From positions 2,666,001 through 2,730,000 of the forward strand of contig OZ038456.1 in the NCBI GenBank assembly GCA_964036195.1: a stretch of 64,000 bases of DNA, given 5' to 3'. Every line of letters starts with the position of its first letter. Positions within the stretch are counted from its first letter, which is position 1. Made by a program: the position numbers and the translations under genes. Source of the DNA: Sphaerolaimus hirsutus (lineage: Eukaryota > Nematoda > Chromadorea > Monhysterida > Sphaerolaimidae). Shown here piece after piece: positions 24,501 to 35,317 of the stretch. The notes below the pieces were generated by a model, which worked only from the letters and a program-made list of their open reading frames with translations, made no database searches and was not told the DNA's origin.

Positions 24501-27500
24501 TTCACAAGAGTAGCACGGCCGCTGAACTCGACTCATGCGCTGAACCTCGACGCGGAACTGCGACGCTGAACCGCCGGATGAAAGTGTTCGGACACTTTCA
24601 TTTTGAAAAAAGCTGAAATGTCGAGTTCAGCAAATGACGAAAACAGGTCAAAAATACACCTAAATCTGTCCGAATTCGTCCGAACGTTTTGAAAAATCAA
24701 TATGGCGGCCGTTAAACCGCTGAACTGAAAGCGTCCGAACCGCGGATAGCGAGTTCCAATTCAGCGGATTTCAAACGTTCGAACGCTGAACGTCCAAAAT
24801 CAGTGTGCGGTGCGCCATTGGGCCCCCACACACTGGATGTCAACTGAATTCGTGTCAACTAAATGTCAACTGAATTTAAGTGATACTGTGATTTCAACTT
24901 ATCTATCTGATAGAGCATAGTTAATTTTACATCATGACACTTCATTTTCATTGTACCTGTTAAGTGTGATGCTTTTTACGAACTTCTTGTTTTATTCAAT
25001 TGACACTGAGTTGACGCGAATTTGCGATGTCAACTAGTGTGTGGGCTCATTGATGGAAAAAACAACGGTTCTTGACATTTTTTGTTTCGCCGTCCCCTTT
25101 ACCGTGCGTCCGGCAATTCACATACTAGCTTACTGGTAGGCAAACGAAAATTGAGAACATCTTTTCAGTGTTTTTGATTAAAAAATGCGTGATTAGAAAA
25201 GCGCCTTTCAAAAAATCCATTTTATATTTTGTAACGGCAGAACAAAATTATGCTAATGTGTCTGCGGTAACAGTTTGGAAGACCGTAAAATAATTACCTA
25301 GATGTATCCTAACTTCACCAGAACAATTCGAAAATACAAAAAATTTAGTAAAAAATTAGAAAATTAAAAAAAGAACATTAGAAAAGTATTCAAAAAAATT
25401 CGAAAACTAAATTCAAATATTCGAAAACTATTTTCATTGAAAAAATCGTGAAGTCATTTTAGAAGAAAATAAACACTTTTTCCGGAGGGTTGTCATTAGG
25501 GTGTCAAATTTCCGTTTTCCGTTTGCCGTTTCCGTTTTCCGCAGGCAAATTTTTTCCGTTTTCCGTTCCGTTTTCCAGCTGCTGAAATTTTTTTTCCGTT
25601 TTCCGGTCACCATTTTTTCCCGTTTTTCCGGCTCATTTTCTGTTTTCCGGCTAAATTTTTACGTTTTTCCACCTTTTTCCGTTTTCCGGCTCAATTTCCA
25701 GTTTTTTCGCCTTTTTTTCTGTTTTCCACCTCAATTTTTTGTTTTTGCGCGTCATTTCACCCTTTTCTGGCTCAACTTTCTGTTTTCTGTTCCAGCCAAA
25801 CTGGTAAACATTCATGCAGATTGTCAATTATGTAAAAAAAAATTTTTTGTTTCCAGCAAAATTTATGCAAATTTTTCCCACTTCCAGCAAAACTTCAGCA
25901 AATTTTATCCATTTTCTGGCAAAATTTCAGCAAATTTTTCTGTTTCCATGCAAATTTAATTTTTCCGTTTCCGTTTTTCCGGTCCCTTTTTCCGTTTTCC
26001 GGCCACTGAAAATATTTTTCCGTTTCCGTTTTCCATCAAGTGCAAATTTTTTTCCGTTTTCCGTTCCGTTTTCCGGCCGCTTAAATTTTTTTTTCGTTTC
26101 CGTTTTCCGTAAAAAATTTTTTTGACACCCTAGTTGTCATCGTTACTTGCTCGGAGTATCCCGTAATAACTGGTAAAATTCACCGCTATGTCCAAGTTGA
26201 CCATCAAACCTTTTTCAGGCATCTTGACCACGGCGCACGGTCTCACAGTAGCCTACCTTTCTGGCACTGTGTCAGCGCCGGTGCACCCCTCAACGAACAG
26301 ACTGAACCAACCCCCTGAATTGGGTCAATTCGATGATACACAAGTGGAGGAAGTTGTACAGTTGGCTACCTGCAGCAGTGACTTTAGGGGGGTTGATGTG
26401 TTGCTCACTGGCGCCTGGCCTAGTGATGTGCAGAAATATGCTCCGAAGGGGTTGGTTTTTTGGGGTGCCATTCACTTTTAAATGAGTCAAACTTGGGTTC
26501 AAACGATCTGGCTTTTCGATATCGATATTCGATTTTTTCAGCATTTTCGATATCGATATTTATATGAAAAATAGTCGATATCCGATACGATATATCGTTA
26601 CATCCTTATTCAAAATCATTGAACTTGAATTTATTCGCTCAGGCCATCGAAATTTCTCCGCTCCTACGACTCTGTGGCAAAACTGGCAGCCGTTGTAAAG
26701 CCGAGATACCACTTTAGCTCGGGAAATGGCATATTTTTTGAGCGGCCGCCATACAGGTATTTGAAAGACTCCGCCCCATTTACCTATATTGAACGGACAT
26801 AACGCTATACAATGAATGCTACCATACTTTGATGAATACGGTTGCGTGAAAAATTGTGCACCAAATTCACCCAAAGTGGGTGCATTTAATCTGATAAAAA
26901 ATTGTTACGTCTGTTCGTTTATTCAGATGGGATATGGTAGATTTCATTGTAAGGTGCACCGTCAGTTGAAAACAAATATACTCGGCAGACACGATACTCT
27001 ACAAACAGATAGGAGTTATGTCTTCGGCTGGCAGACGGCCAGCCGAAAACTTATGGAAGACGTGATGACGACTAAGTGATATGGCGACGAAAGTGATCAC
27101 GTCATGGTGGAGTGTTTCCTCCGGAAAAATGTACGGCCTAATGTCATCCGAGTATACAGTGTGAAAAAAATTTAACGTTAGCTGGCCGCAGGAACCACCG
27201 CGTGCTACAAGAAACTGCGTTGCACTGCAGCAGATTTATCGCGCTCGCGCCGGTGAACAACGAAAAGAAAGAACGATGGTTGTACGCGTTCAATATTACG
27301 CCCATGAAATTTTTGAATCGGTGAGTGAAATTACCGTAGTTCTTCTAATAGAAGAGCGCCGTTTTACATTTTTCTTCGTGGTTGACAAAATGTGTCAAAA
27401 CGTGCCGTTTTATTGGAGGTGCCCTCCTATTGGAGGTACGCCGTTCTATTAGAAGTAGTACGGTAGTAAAATGTAGTCAATGTAAAAATGTCAAAAAAGT

Positions 27501-30500
27501 GTGTTGGATTCGAACCTGATATGACCATTTCATCCAACCGCAGCGCGGAGCTGTGCGCGCAGCCGCCGGACGCAGGTGAATTTCCATACGCCGCCGCGGT
27601 ACAACGAGCTACTGAAAATCGAACAGCCAGGTATACGCCCGCCGCGGCGGCGGAAAATTCCGAGTCTCAGGGTAAAAAAGGTGCTGGAAAGCAGTTCTTT
27701 TTTGATATGGAAAGTGGGCCGGATAAGGAGGATAGAAGGAAGGGCGGACAGAAACGGAGAATGTGGGAGGGTGGGTTTTCGCATAGGATCGTTGTTGGCT
27801 TTCCAAAAATCTAAAGTAGTGATGTGAAAATCGCCAGAACAGTCAATGGCGCCAGAGCAAAATGGCGCCAAACGCCAGAAGCGCCATGGCGCCTTTCGCT
27901 TTGGCGCTAGCGCCATGCGCCAGCGCCAGGCATTTTGTTCCTGGCGCCGGTCCAAACTAGCGCCAAGCGCTATGGCGCTTTTCATGGGCATGGCGCCAAG
28001 CGCCAATGGCGCCACAGGAAAATAGCGCAAAGCGTCAAAGGCGCCATGGCGAGTTTTTATCATATTTCCAGATAAATTTAATCATATTTATTTTATGAGA
28101 CGGAAATCTATTACATTTTTTATATTTATTTATATTTTTTCTCTGCATTTCTTCAGAGACATTTAAATGATCCAATTGTTGATATATTTTCTGAGCTTGT
28201 AACAAATGATATTTTCTGAAAACCACCAATTTTTGTAACGCTAGTCGCCGTTTATACGTTGCACCGTCGCGACTTCTCTCGTCAACTGCCAATTCCCTGT
28301 CCACTCATTTTCTCTCCAAAATCACAGACCCTGACGCACCAACCAAAAATCCAAAACACCAAATCGACCCTCAGTCGTGCTGGTTCTGTCTGAGCAACCC
28401 CAAGGTGGAGAAACAGCTGATCGTGAACATCGGAGAATTGTGCTACTTGGCCATGCCCAAGGGGCCGTTGAATGATGGCCATGTGATGATACTCAGCATT
28501 TGTTTGTTTGGGTTTTATGGAGTTTTTTTGTGAATGAATTAATCTTGTTCTGCATCAATGCCCACGTTTGCTTAAACAGTGACATTGGACATGTTTTAAA
28601 TTGGTGAGGTATTCGAATTGTCTTTGGACAAATGTGTGTCAACTGGTCTGTGTCAACTCAGTTCACGGTTCACGTGTCGCGCAGCGATCTTCCAATGCAC
28701 TTGCTTTAATATTTATTATTCAACATTGCCGCATGTGCATTTGGAGATCGCTCCGTGACACGTGAAGCCGAAATCTGAGTTGACACGTACACAAGTAAAC
28801 CCGGTGCACAAGTAGCAAAAGTAGTAGAAGGGCGCCATGGTGCGGCGTACTTTGGCGCCCTCGAATGGCGCCATCCCATCGTTAATCTTGTGTATAGTTG
28901 TTGTTTTTGGAGGGGGGGTCGCAGGGGTTCAATATATGGGGTTTTTCAAGCTTAAGAAGGAAAAAGGGAGAAAAGTCGCTAGATACATATGTAGATAGCT
29001 GGAGCGTTTGGGGGGAACCCCATCCAACTCCCCATACTGAACCCCTGCAGTGCCCATGAAGACCCAGTGCTCAAGTATGGAGGCCGTACCTAAGCACCGG
29101 GTCTACATTGGCACCGGACATTGTTACTTGTGCACCGGGTTTACTTGTGCACTGGTCCTGTGTCAACTAGTGTGTGGGCAGCCATTAATCAGCGATGCAA
29201 CACGTACAGTCCAACGAGTTGCACAGCACTCACGCTCGTAGTTGACTAATCAAATGTCTATTCACTTTGACCGCAGCCCACGTTCAATCCTGGCTGGATG
29301 CGGACGAAGCGACCCGTATCGAGGTGGAAAAGTATAAATCGGCGCTGGCCCAAGCCGCCGCCAGCCAAAAATGCGGCTTGGTGACTTTTGAGCGCAACTA
29401 TAGGACGCAGCACATGCAAATCAATTGTGTCATGGTGCGGTTCATTTGTCAACTTTTTTAACGTTTTTTCTTTCTACCAAAGGGGTCTCCAAGATTTTGG
29501 CTCTTGCGGGGCTGGATAGATAGCTGAAAAAATTTGGGGGGGGGGGGGCTCGCGGGGGCAAAATATATAGGCTTTTTCAATGCATAGATGGCAGAAAAGG
29601 GGAAAATCGCTAAAAACAGGTTAAAAGTAGCTAAAATGGGCTGAAGATGGGTAAAAATAGGTATATAAACATGTGTATAGGCGAAAGCCACGACTTTGAA
29701 GGTGAAAAACTACAAAAATGTACAAAAATTTGCGATTTTGAGCTAACATTTGGGCGAAAGGTAGGTAGCTGGCCGATTTGGGGGATAGATAGCCAAAAAA
29801 TTGGCCTCCGAGATGGATAGATGGCTGGGGGATTTGAGGGGGGGCAGCCCCCCCTTAGGAGACCCCTGTTCTACTATAACCCTCTGAATTCACTTGACAC
29901 AGGTTCCTGATTCCATTGACGGCAAGGCATTTGAGGAAGCGTTACAAGCAGAGGCGGAAATTAGTCAACTTGAATTGATCGACCTTCCGCCTGATGCAAC
30001 TCTGAATGAAATTATGACATCAGGTAATGTGAATGGCTACTGGCCGGAAAACAGCAGGGGTTCATGGACATAAACACGTACCGTATTTCCGCGAAATACC
30101 CCCCTCGAACTAGGGTTCAAACGGGATTGACTTTTCGGGATCGGGATCGGGATCGGGATTCACTTTTTGAGATTTCGGGATCGGGATCGGGATCGGGATT
30201 GGTATTTTGAGATTTCGGGATCGGGATCGGGATTGGCCGGGATTGGGGTCACGGGATCGGGATCGGGATTGGGATTGGCATTTTTTCGGGATCGGGATTG
30301 GGGTCCTGGGAAAGAGATTTTTGTCACTGTTCTGGCCAGGGACGTAGCCAGGATTTTTGAGCGGGGGGGGCGGATTGTATACGGAGCCCGGCGAACGGGG
30401 GGGGCGGCGCCCCCCCCCCCCCTAAAATTTGACCCCTGTGTGAAAGGAATGGCGCCTTGGCGCCAGCGCCATTCGTAGGCGCCGCGCCATGGCGCCATTG

Positions 30501-32349
30501 GCGTTGGCAATGGCGCCAAATACCGATGTACATGTATGCATTTTACATACATATACAGCGACCGGGCGGGACAGATTTTGGGTGCTTTTTGTCCCAAACT
30601 ATAGGTATCAATGAAATATACGGTAGGGCGACGAAATGCGCGCTTGCGCGCAAAATTTTTCCTAGCTACCAACAAAATCGCTTTACGGAAGTGCCATTTC
30701 TGGCATAATTTTTTGTCCGACCCAGGAAGGGGGGGGGGGCGGCCGCCCCCCCCGCCCCCCCCCTGGCTACGTCCTTGGTTCTGGCATTCACAGTTGTTCA
30801 TCAAGGTCTCAAAACACTGTTAGATGCCAGAAAAGTGACATAAAATGGACGCTGGGGGTTTGCGTTCACATTTTTGCATGCAAAAATGTCATTTTTTCAC
30901 TTTTTATAATTTCCACTATTTTTTCCGGGATCGGGATCCCGGACTTGGGAGATTCTCGGGATCGGGATCGGGATTTGAAAGTTTTCGGGATCGGGATCGG
31001 GATTGGTATTTTTGGATTTCGGGATCGGGATCGGGATCGGGATTGGGGTTTCGGGATCGGGATCGGGACTGCTAAATCCCGGAATTTCACGGGATCCGGG
31101 ATCGGGATCGGGATCCCGTTTGAACCCTACCTCGAACCCCCCCCCCTCGAAATACCTCCCTCAAAATGGCCACTATGAATTTATTAACCCATCTCAAAAC
31201 CCACTCCCCCTCGTTTAACCTAGGGTTGGCCGATTTTTTAAAAACGTTTTTTATTAAAAAAAACGTTTTTTTTATTTAAAAACATGACATCCGAAATGTT
31301 TTTTTTATTAAAAACATCGACCCAAATTTTTAGTACTAAGCACTAGGTATTTTGCAAAATTTTTGCGCGCAAGCGGGCAATTTCACACACAAATTGACAT
31401 TGGTGGTTGTTTTAATTGGTTTTGTGGCATTTTGAGTATCAAAGTATCCATTTCTATGTGCTACCATGGGTCAATAAGCCGTCATTTGTTGCTGTAGTAT
31501 AAAATATTGAGGTAATGTGCTTCCATGTACCTCCACAGTGTGTAACTTCACTCCCAAAGTAACAACCTCCTTTTATAACCTTGTTTCATCACTATTCCAT
31601 GCCAAACTTTACCTGAAGTCATGAACATTCGACTATAAGGCGATATACGAACGCATCGACAAAAAATGGATATTTGACACAGATCACCACTTATAATGCT
31701 ATCCCATGGCTCCACAGACATTATATGGTCATATATAACATCACAGAGTATTGCCACTGTCTGATATACCTATATATGTTGACACAAGGTCATATCTGGG
31801 AGCTTTTAAAAAAAACGTTTTTTATTAAAAAAACATCGAGTTAAAAAAAACGTTTTTTTTTCCAACCCTAGTTTAACCCCCTCAAAATTCTCACTCCGAA
31901 ACAGTCACCCCCCGGAAATACGTTTATTTTAAAACGATCTTTTATTAAATAAACCAATTTAAAACACACTGGCTAAAAAAGCAATGGTAATTTGTTCTAT
32001 GCTTATTTATTGGGTATTTACGTCATACGTTTTACGTTAAAATAGACGTTTCCTACAATACATGACAAAATCTCGATACCCAAACATCCCCTCACCCCCA
32101 GGAGCGCCCTACTTCCACATGTCTCTGCCCAATGGATCCTCCTACCTAATCCGTCAAATGCGCGGCTTCCCGCTGCACTTCGGCCGGTCGGCCCTGTGCA
32201 ACGTGCGCGTGCTGAACGAACCCGACAAGGTGGACTGGAAGCTGTGCGACGTCGACGCGACGCAAATGCAACGGTTGGTGGACGGGATGAGGCAGGTTTT
32301 CAAGCCGTTCGAGTTTGTTAAGGATGATAGTGATGGGGATGATGGGTGA
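18593..32349 (+). CDS. CWF19L1: CWF19-like protein 1 homologue (10 exons)
   Basis: Exons are 18593-18697, 19106-19340, 26219-26450, 26643-26756, 27192-27320, 27544-27770, 28328-28501, 29277-29434, 29903-30023 and 32102-32349 (TGA), for about 580 residues; the human protein is 538. All ten phases agree. The N-terminus is the metallophosphatase-like fold ([31 protein letters not shown]). Exon 5 ([20 protein letters not shown]) has no ATG and is easily missed. Exons 7-8 form the CwfJ C-terminal domain 1, with CWFCLSNP and NDGHVMILS, then LVTFERNY. Exons 9-10 form domain 2 ([12 protein letters not shown] to KPFEFV). The family acts in late spliceosome disassembly and intron turnover (yeast Drn1, which works with the debranching enzyme Dbr1). 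An upstream in-frame TTG is ignored; ATG 18593 or the ATG at 18602 is the start. Intron 2 is 6.9 kb of nested transposons. Donors GTTGGC, GTTGGG, GTTGGT and GTTTGT are atypical. Confidence 0.96.
19683..19879. mobile_element. Introner-family copy in CWF19L1 intron 2
   Basis: Ends are GGGGCAGTCCCAAGCCCTGT and ...ACAGGGCTCGGGACTGCCAC. The internal repeats are of the GTAAAGTGTCAAAT type. The flanks TAT and CAT are not a clean duplication. Confidence 0.75.
20471..20716. mobile_element. Degenerate GGGATC-type element in CWF19L1 intron 2
   Basis: GGTTTCAAACAGGATTGAC start with decayed CCCGAT repeats. No target duplication was recognised. Confidence 0.5.
20736..21432. mobile_element. Degenerate copy of the AAACGTTTTT-type hAT element
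   Basis: Shares the unique core of 5271-5942 (TATATAGGTATATCAGACAAG in inverse orientation) and the right end GTCAACCCTA. The left end has decayed and no duplication was found. Confidence 0.65.
21722..22908. repeat. 1.2-kb near-perfect palindrome (foldback-type element)
   Basis: The left arm starts CGGCGACCCACCTGAGTGTG and the right arm ends with its complement. Matching blocks continue inward, including GTGTACACGACAC and GGTTGATTTTTGGGG, to a centre near 22296 (GATGTCATCGATGACATC). A partial extra arm lies at 21590-21721. It is in CWF19L1 intron 2. Confidence 0.85.
23559..23746. mobile_element. hAT-type element with TGGCGCC repeats (CWF19L1 intron 2)
   Basis: The right end is GCTTTTCCATCACTA. 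The duplication is CTTATTCA / CTTATTGA (7 of 8). Arrays of GGCGCCCTTGGCGCC. A related piece begins at 22910. Confidence 0.7.
24820..25051. mobile_element. CACACACTGG-type element (CWF19L1 intron 2)
   Basis: GGGCCCCCACACACTGG and GTCAACTAGTGTGTGGGCTC ends. Internal inverted GTCAACTGAAT arms. Confidence 0.72.
25497..26132. mobile_element. hAT-type element with TTTCCGTTTTCCG arrays (CWF19L1 intron 2)
   Basis: TAGGGTGTCAAA and TTTGACACCCTA ends, with perfect duplication GTTGTCAT. Inverse orientation of 6638-7245. Confidence 0.92.
27817..28050. mobile_element. TGGCGCC-array element in CWF19L1 intron 6
   Basis: Starts GTAGTGATGTGAAAATCGCC and is filled with GGCGCCA/AGCGCCA repeats. The right end has decayed. 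Confidence 0.6.
29480..29871. mobile_element. hAT-type element of the AGCTATCTATC type (CWF19L1 intron 8)
   Basis: AAGGGGTCTCC and GGAGACCCCTG ends, with duplication TTCTACCA / TTCTACTA (7 of 8). Confidence 0.8.
30111..31129. mobile_element. hAT-type element with internal CGGGAT arrays, carrying a nested hAT (CWF19L1 intron 9)
   Basis: TAGGGTTCAAACGGGAT ends, with duplication CCTCGAAC. It is interrupted by the element at 30337-30777. Confidence 0.9.
30337..30777. mobile_element. hAT-type miniature element nested in a GGGATC-type element
   Basis: Ends are CAGGGACGTAGCCAGG and CCTGGCTACGTCCTTG, with a perfect duplication GTTCTGGC. It sits inside the element at 30111-31129. Confidence 0.92.
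31221..31870. mobile_element. hAT-type element with AAACGTTTTT arrays (CWF19L1 intron 9)
   Basis: TAGGGTTGGCCGAT and CCAACCCTA ends, with perfect duplication GTTTAACC. Clearly homologous to 5271-5942. Confidence 0.92.
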
Positions 32350-34095
32350 GGTGATTTTGTCGGGTGTGTGTGCATTTATATCGGTCAGGCCTATTATGCA
32401 TGTAAACCCATTACGCATGTAAACCCATACGCATGTAGACATATTACAGACACATTATACCGGCATGGGTAAGAAATGTGAACGGCTAACCCCACCCTGA
32501 ACCGCCCAGCTAGCTATCTATCTATCCCAGAGGCAACTGTTTGGGGGTACGTCCCCTGAGTAGTCCCCTGCAAATTGCCTAGCTATCTAGCTATCTGGAG
32601 AGCTTTTGAGCAATTTTACCCTAATTTTCATACTTTTTATAGATTTTACATGTGTTTTATTGCATATTTTCAACATGCCGGGTATAGTTAAATGCGTACT
32701 GGGTCTACATGCGTGATGGGTTTACATGCGTAATGGCACAGGGCCTTTATATCCATGTTCGGTTGATGGCTTGTAGTTTTGGTCGATACATAGTTAGAAG
32801 TTACCGTGTATCCTCGAATAAAACCACAGGGGTGTTGTTTCGTCAGACTGGACAGTTTTTCAAAAGGGTGAATTTTTTTCCTCACTCAGCTAAGAGGGGG
32901 AATGATGAGTTGGGATGATGATGGTGAGTTGTTCGAGGGCATTTTATAAGATGGTTCACGGTAAGTACTTTATAGTTGCAATTGCGCACTTTGTCAATCA
33001 ATAAATCATAAGCGAAGTAACTGATAGGCCACCTGATAAGTAATTTGTTAAGTGAGAGATTGAGGATACTGTAGTCATAAAATATTGAAGTCAATATATC
33101 GCACATTTATCAAAATTCCTCCAATTAATTATTTTGATCTAAAATATTGAACATTTTGTTTTGACTATGTGCATTAAGTCACGGTTTAGCCCATGAGATG
33201 TTAAAACGCACGATGTTATAAAGCACCAGTATTGTGCAACTAAAAACCCTAAAAAAAGGGTTCTAATGATTAATTTATTGGGATAACTTGATCTCGGTGT
33301 ACAAGTAGATTTTGTGGATATATTTAAGCGGCGGTCACAGTATGCCGCATGTCAACATTCACCACGAGTCATAATTCACTGGAAATATTTATAAATACCA
33401 ATTTTTGCAGGGTTCAGTTGCTTTTTAGCTTTTTTATTTCGTAACGGTAAAGGAGATTTTTTGTCACTGCCGACAAATGTGCAAAAATTGTTATTTGTCA
33501 GTATTCTGAGTGAATAATGGCTAGTGGTGCGTATAACGAAAACACAACATGAACATACCTACGTTTTCATCCCAAACTGGACAATTTCATTGACTTTCTG
33601 AACTGAAACATTGTGCCTACACACACTAGTTTTCACCGTGACTTCGTGTGAAAACTGAAATTTTTTAAAATGCAAATTAAAAATCACTGTTGAATGATTT
33701 GATTTTATTTAAATTTGGGTTAAAATAAATGATAGTTAAACTTTGGAAATTTGAAAACTAAAACACATAGAGCATACAAAATGAGTAGGCTGGATGTGGC
33801 CATGTGGCCATTTCAGTTTTCACATCGGTCACGGTGAAAACTAGTGTGTGTAGGGCCATTGTCATAACACAAACAACACAGTGTGAACGCCGCTTTATGT
33901 ACCTGAAAAGTGCCTAAAGCACACATGATGTACGCTGTAAGTTGAACCGCCTGAGTAGATTCTATGTAGCCTAAAAAGCAGACCGAAAGATCCCATACAT
34001 TTACTTCATAATATTAGCCTGATCATGGATTCCGTATCCATGATTTTCTTCATTCTTCCTTGTGGTTGGTGCACCCATCAAAAAATGAAGTGCTC
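32350..34095. other. Intergenic stretch 3' of CWF19L1
   Basis: Holds a GTCTACATG-type element (32385-32745) and a CACACACTAGTTTTCAC inverted-repeat element (33614-33860). Otherwise AT-rich unique sequence with no supported gene. Confidence 0.55.
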
Positions 34096-34098
34096 CAG

Positions 34099-34574
34099 GT
34101 GCCAGTCCCAGACCCTGTCAAATGTCAAATGTCAAGCAAATTGTCAAAAGTCATGTCAATTGCCCTGTAAAATGGCAAACTTCATTTCTTGGTGGATGCG
34201 CAAGACCCAAAAGGAGTCGGAAGATTATGGATATGAGATACACTGACAGGCTATGATGAAGTAAATGTAAAGGATTTTTGAGTTTGCTGTTTAGGCTGCC
34301 TAGCGTTAAGGGCATTGCCATCGAAGCATAAGCCCAGCCGCCATTGTGGTCAGCTTTTAGGGCGGTCATGTTCTATACAAGATGCGCGGGTTCGATTCCC
34401 GCCTGTGGCAGTGCAAATTTTGCACTCTTTTTTGGGATTTACTCTGGCGGTTCAAGTTATAGCGCGTATCACATGTGCCATAAGTACGCGATCACATGAA
34501 GCAGCATTCCAGGAATTGTCGACGTATGGCATTTTGCATAACATTTGACATTTTACAGCGTCCGAGAGTGGCAC
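34099..34574. mobile_element. Introner-family copy between CWF19L1 and the GPCR gene, carrying a tRNA-like segment
   Basis: Ends are GTGCCAGTCCCAGACCCTGT and ...GAGAGTGGCAC, flanked by CAG at 34096-34098 and 34575-34577. On the plus strand it would be a ready GT...AG intron. The middle holds a tRNA-like sequence at 34340-34410. Confidence 0.8.
34340..34410 (+). tRNA. tRNA-like sequence, probably a SINE head or tRNA pseudogene
   Basis: GCCATTG pairs with CTGTGGC over most of an acceptor stem. A perfect T arm (GCGGG TTCGATT CCCGC) contains the B box. The anticodon stem is imperfect, with an extra loop base, and the D arm is poor. It lies inside the introner copy 34099-34574. A working tRNA is unlikely. 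Confidence 0.4.
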
Positions 34575-34988
34575 CAGATCGTGCCCCGTGTGTCCGTTGA
34601 GTGCGAGCCACTTGGGTCCTCGCTGCATATGAATGTTTTTTTGTTGCTTTTTTCAATGCTTTATGATTAGTTCTCTCTCCCCTATCAAAGGTTCAATGGA
34701 TTGAACATGACATTTTAGATTTCGCATCCGCCAAGCGTGTTTTTGCATTCATTTGTGTGTACGCCGATTTTGGCGACGTGTATTATGAGGTTTGACGCAG
34801 GCGGATTTTTTGTTTCCAAAAAATTTCGACAGTGCTTAATTTATGGGTGGTCAAAAAAAGGATCATTTTTCAGCCATTGATTTATAATAATCGGTGAAAA
34901 AAGTGACCGAGATGCGGTCAACTCCAAATAGATATGTATCCAGATCGGAAACACGTAATAGGATGCGAAAACACGAAATGCCCGAAAA

Positions 34989-35273
34989 TGGCCCCACACG
35001 CTAGTTGACATCAACACCAAATGTCCACTGGTTCCGTTCCCAATTCAAAACTTGCGTTTGAACGACGGCTCGTCAGCAACCTTCGTATTTGGTGTCGATG
35101 TCAACTGGCGTGTGTGGGCTAGTAATGGAAAAGTGGCATGGCGCTTCTGGCGCTTGGCGCCATTTTGCTCTGGCGCCATTGGCGCTTGGCGCTAGGGTTC
35201 GGAAAAGCGCCGTGGCGCTTTTGGCGCTTGGCGCTAAAGTCCTGGCGCCTTTTCCATCACTAGTGTGGGCCCA
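34989..35273. mobile_element. CACACGCTAG-type element hosting a hAT insertion
   Basis: Left ATGGCCCCACACGCTAGTTG and right GGCGTGTGTGGGCC. The hAT at 35120-35262 lies in its right end. Confidence 0.75.
35120..35262. mobile_element. Short hAT-type element with TGGCGC repeats
   Basis: TAGTAATGGAAAAG and CTTTTCCATCACTA ends, with perfect duplication GTGTGGGC. The target is the end of a CACACAC-type element (34989-35273). Confidence 0.9.
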
Positions 35274-35317
35274 CTGCCACTCTCAATGCCGATGCCGCGG
35301 CGCTACAAATGCTCACT

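Noticed and set aside
30160-30804. 214-residue minus-strand open frame
   Set aside because: It runs through two nested hAT elements and their G/C and GGGATC repeats, with no domain and no phase-compatible neighbours.
34340-34410. Functional tRNA gene
   Set aside because: The anticodon stem and D arm are too poor. Reported only as tRNA-like.
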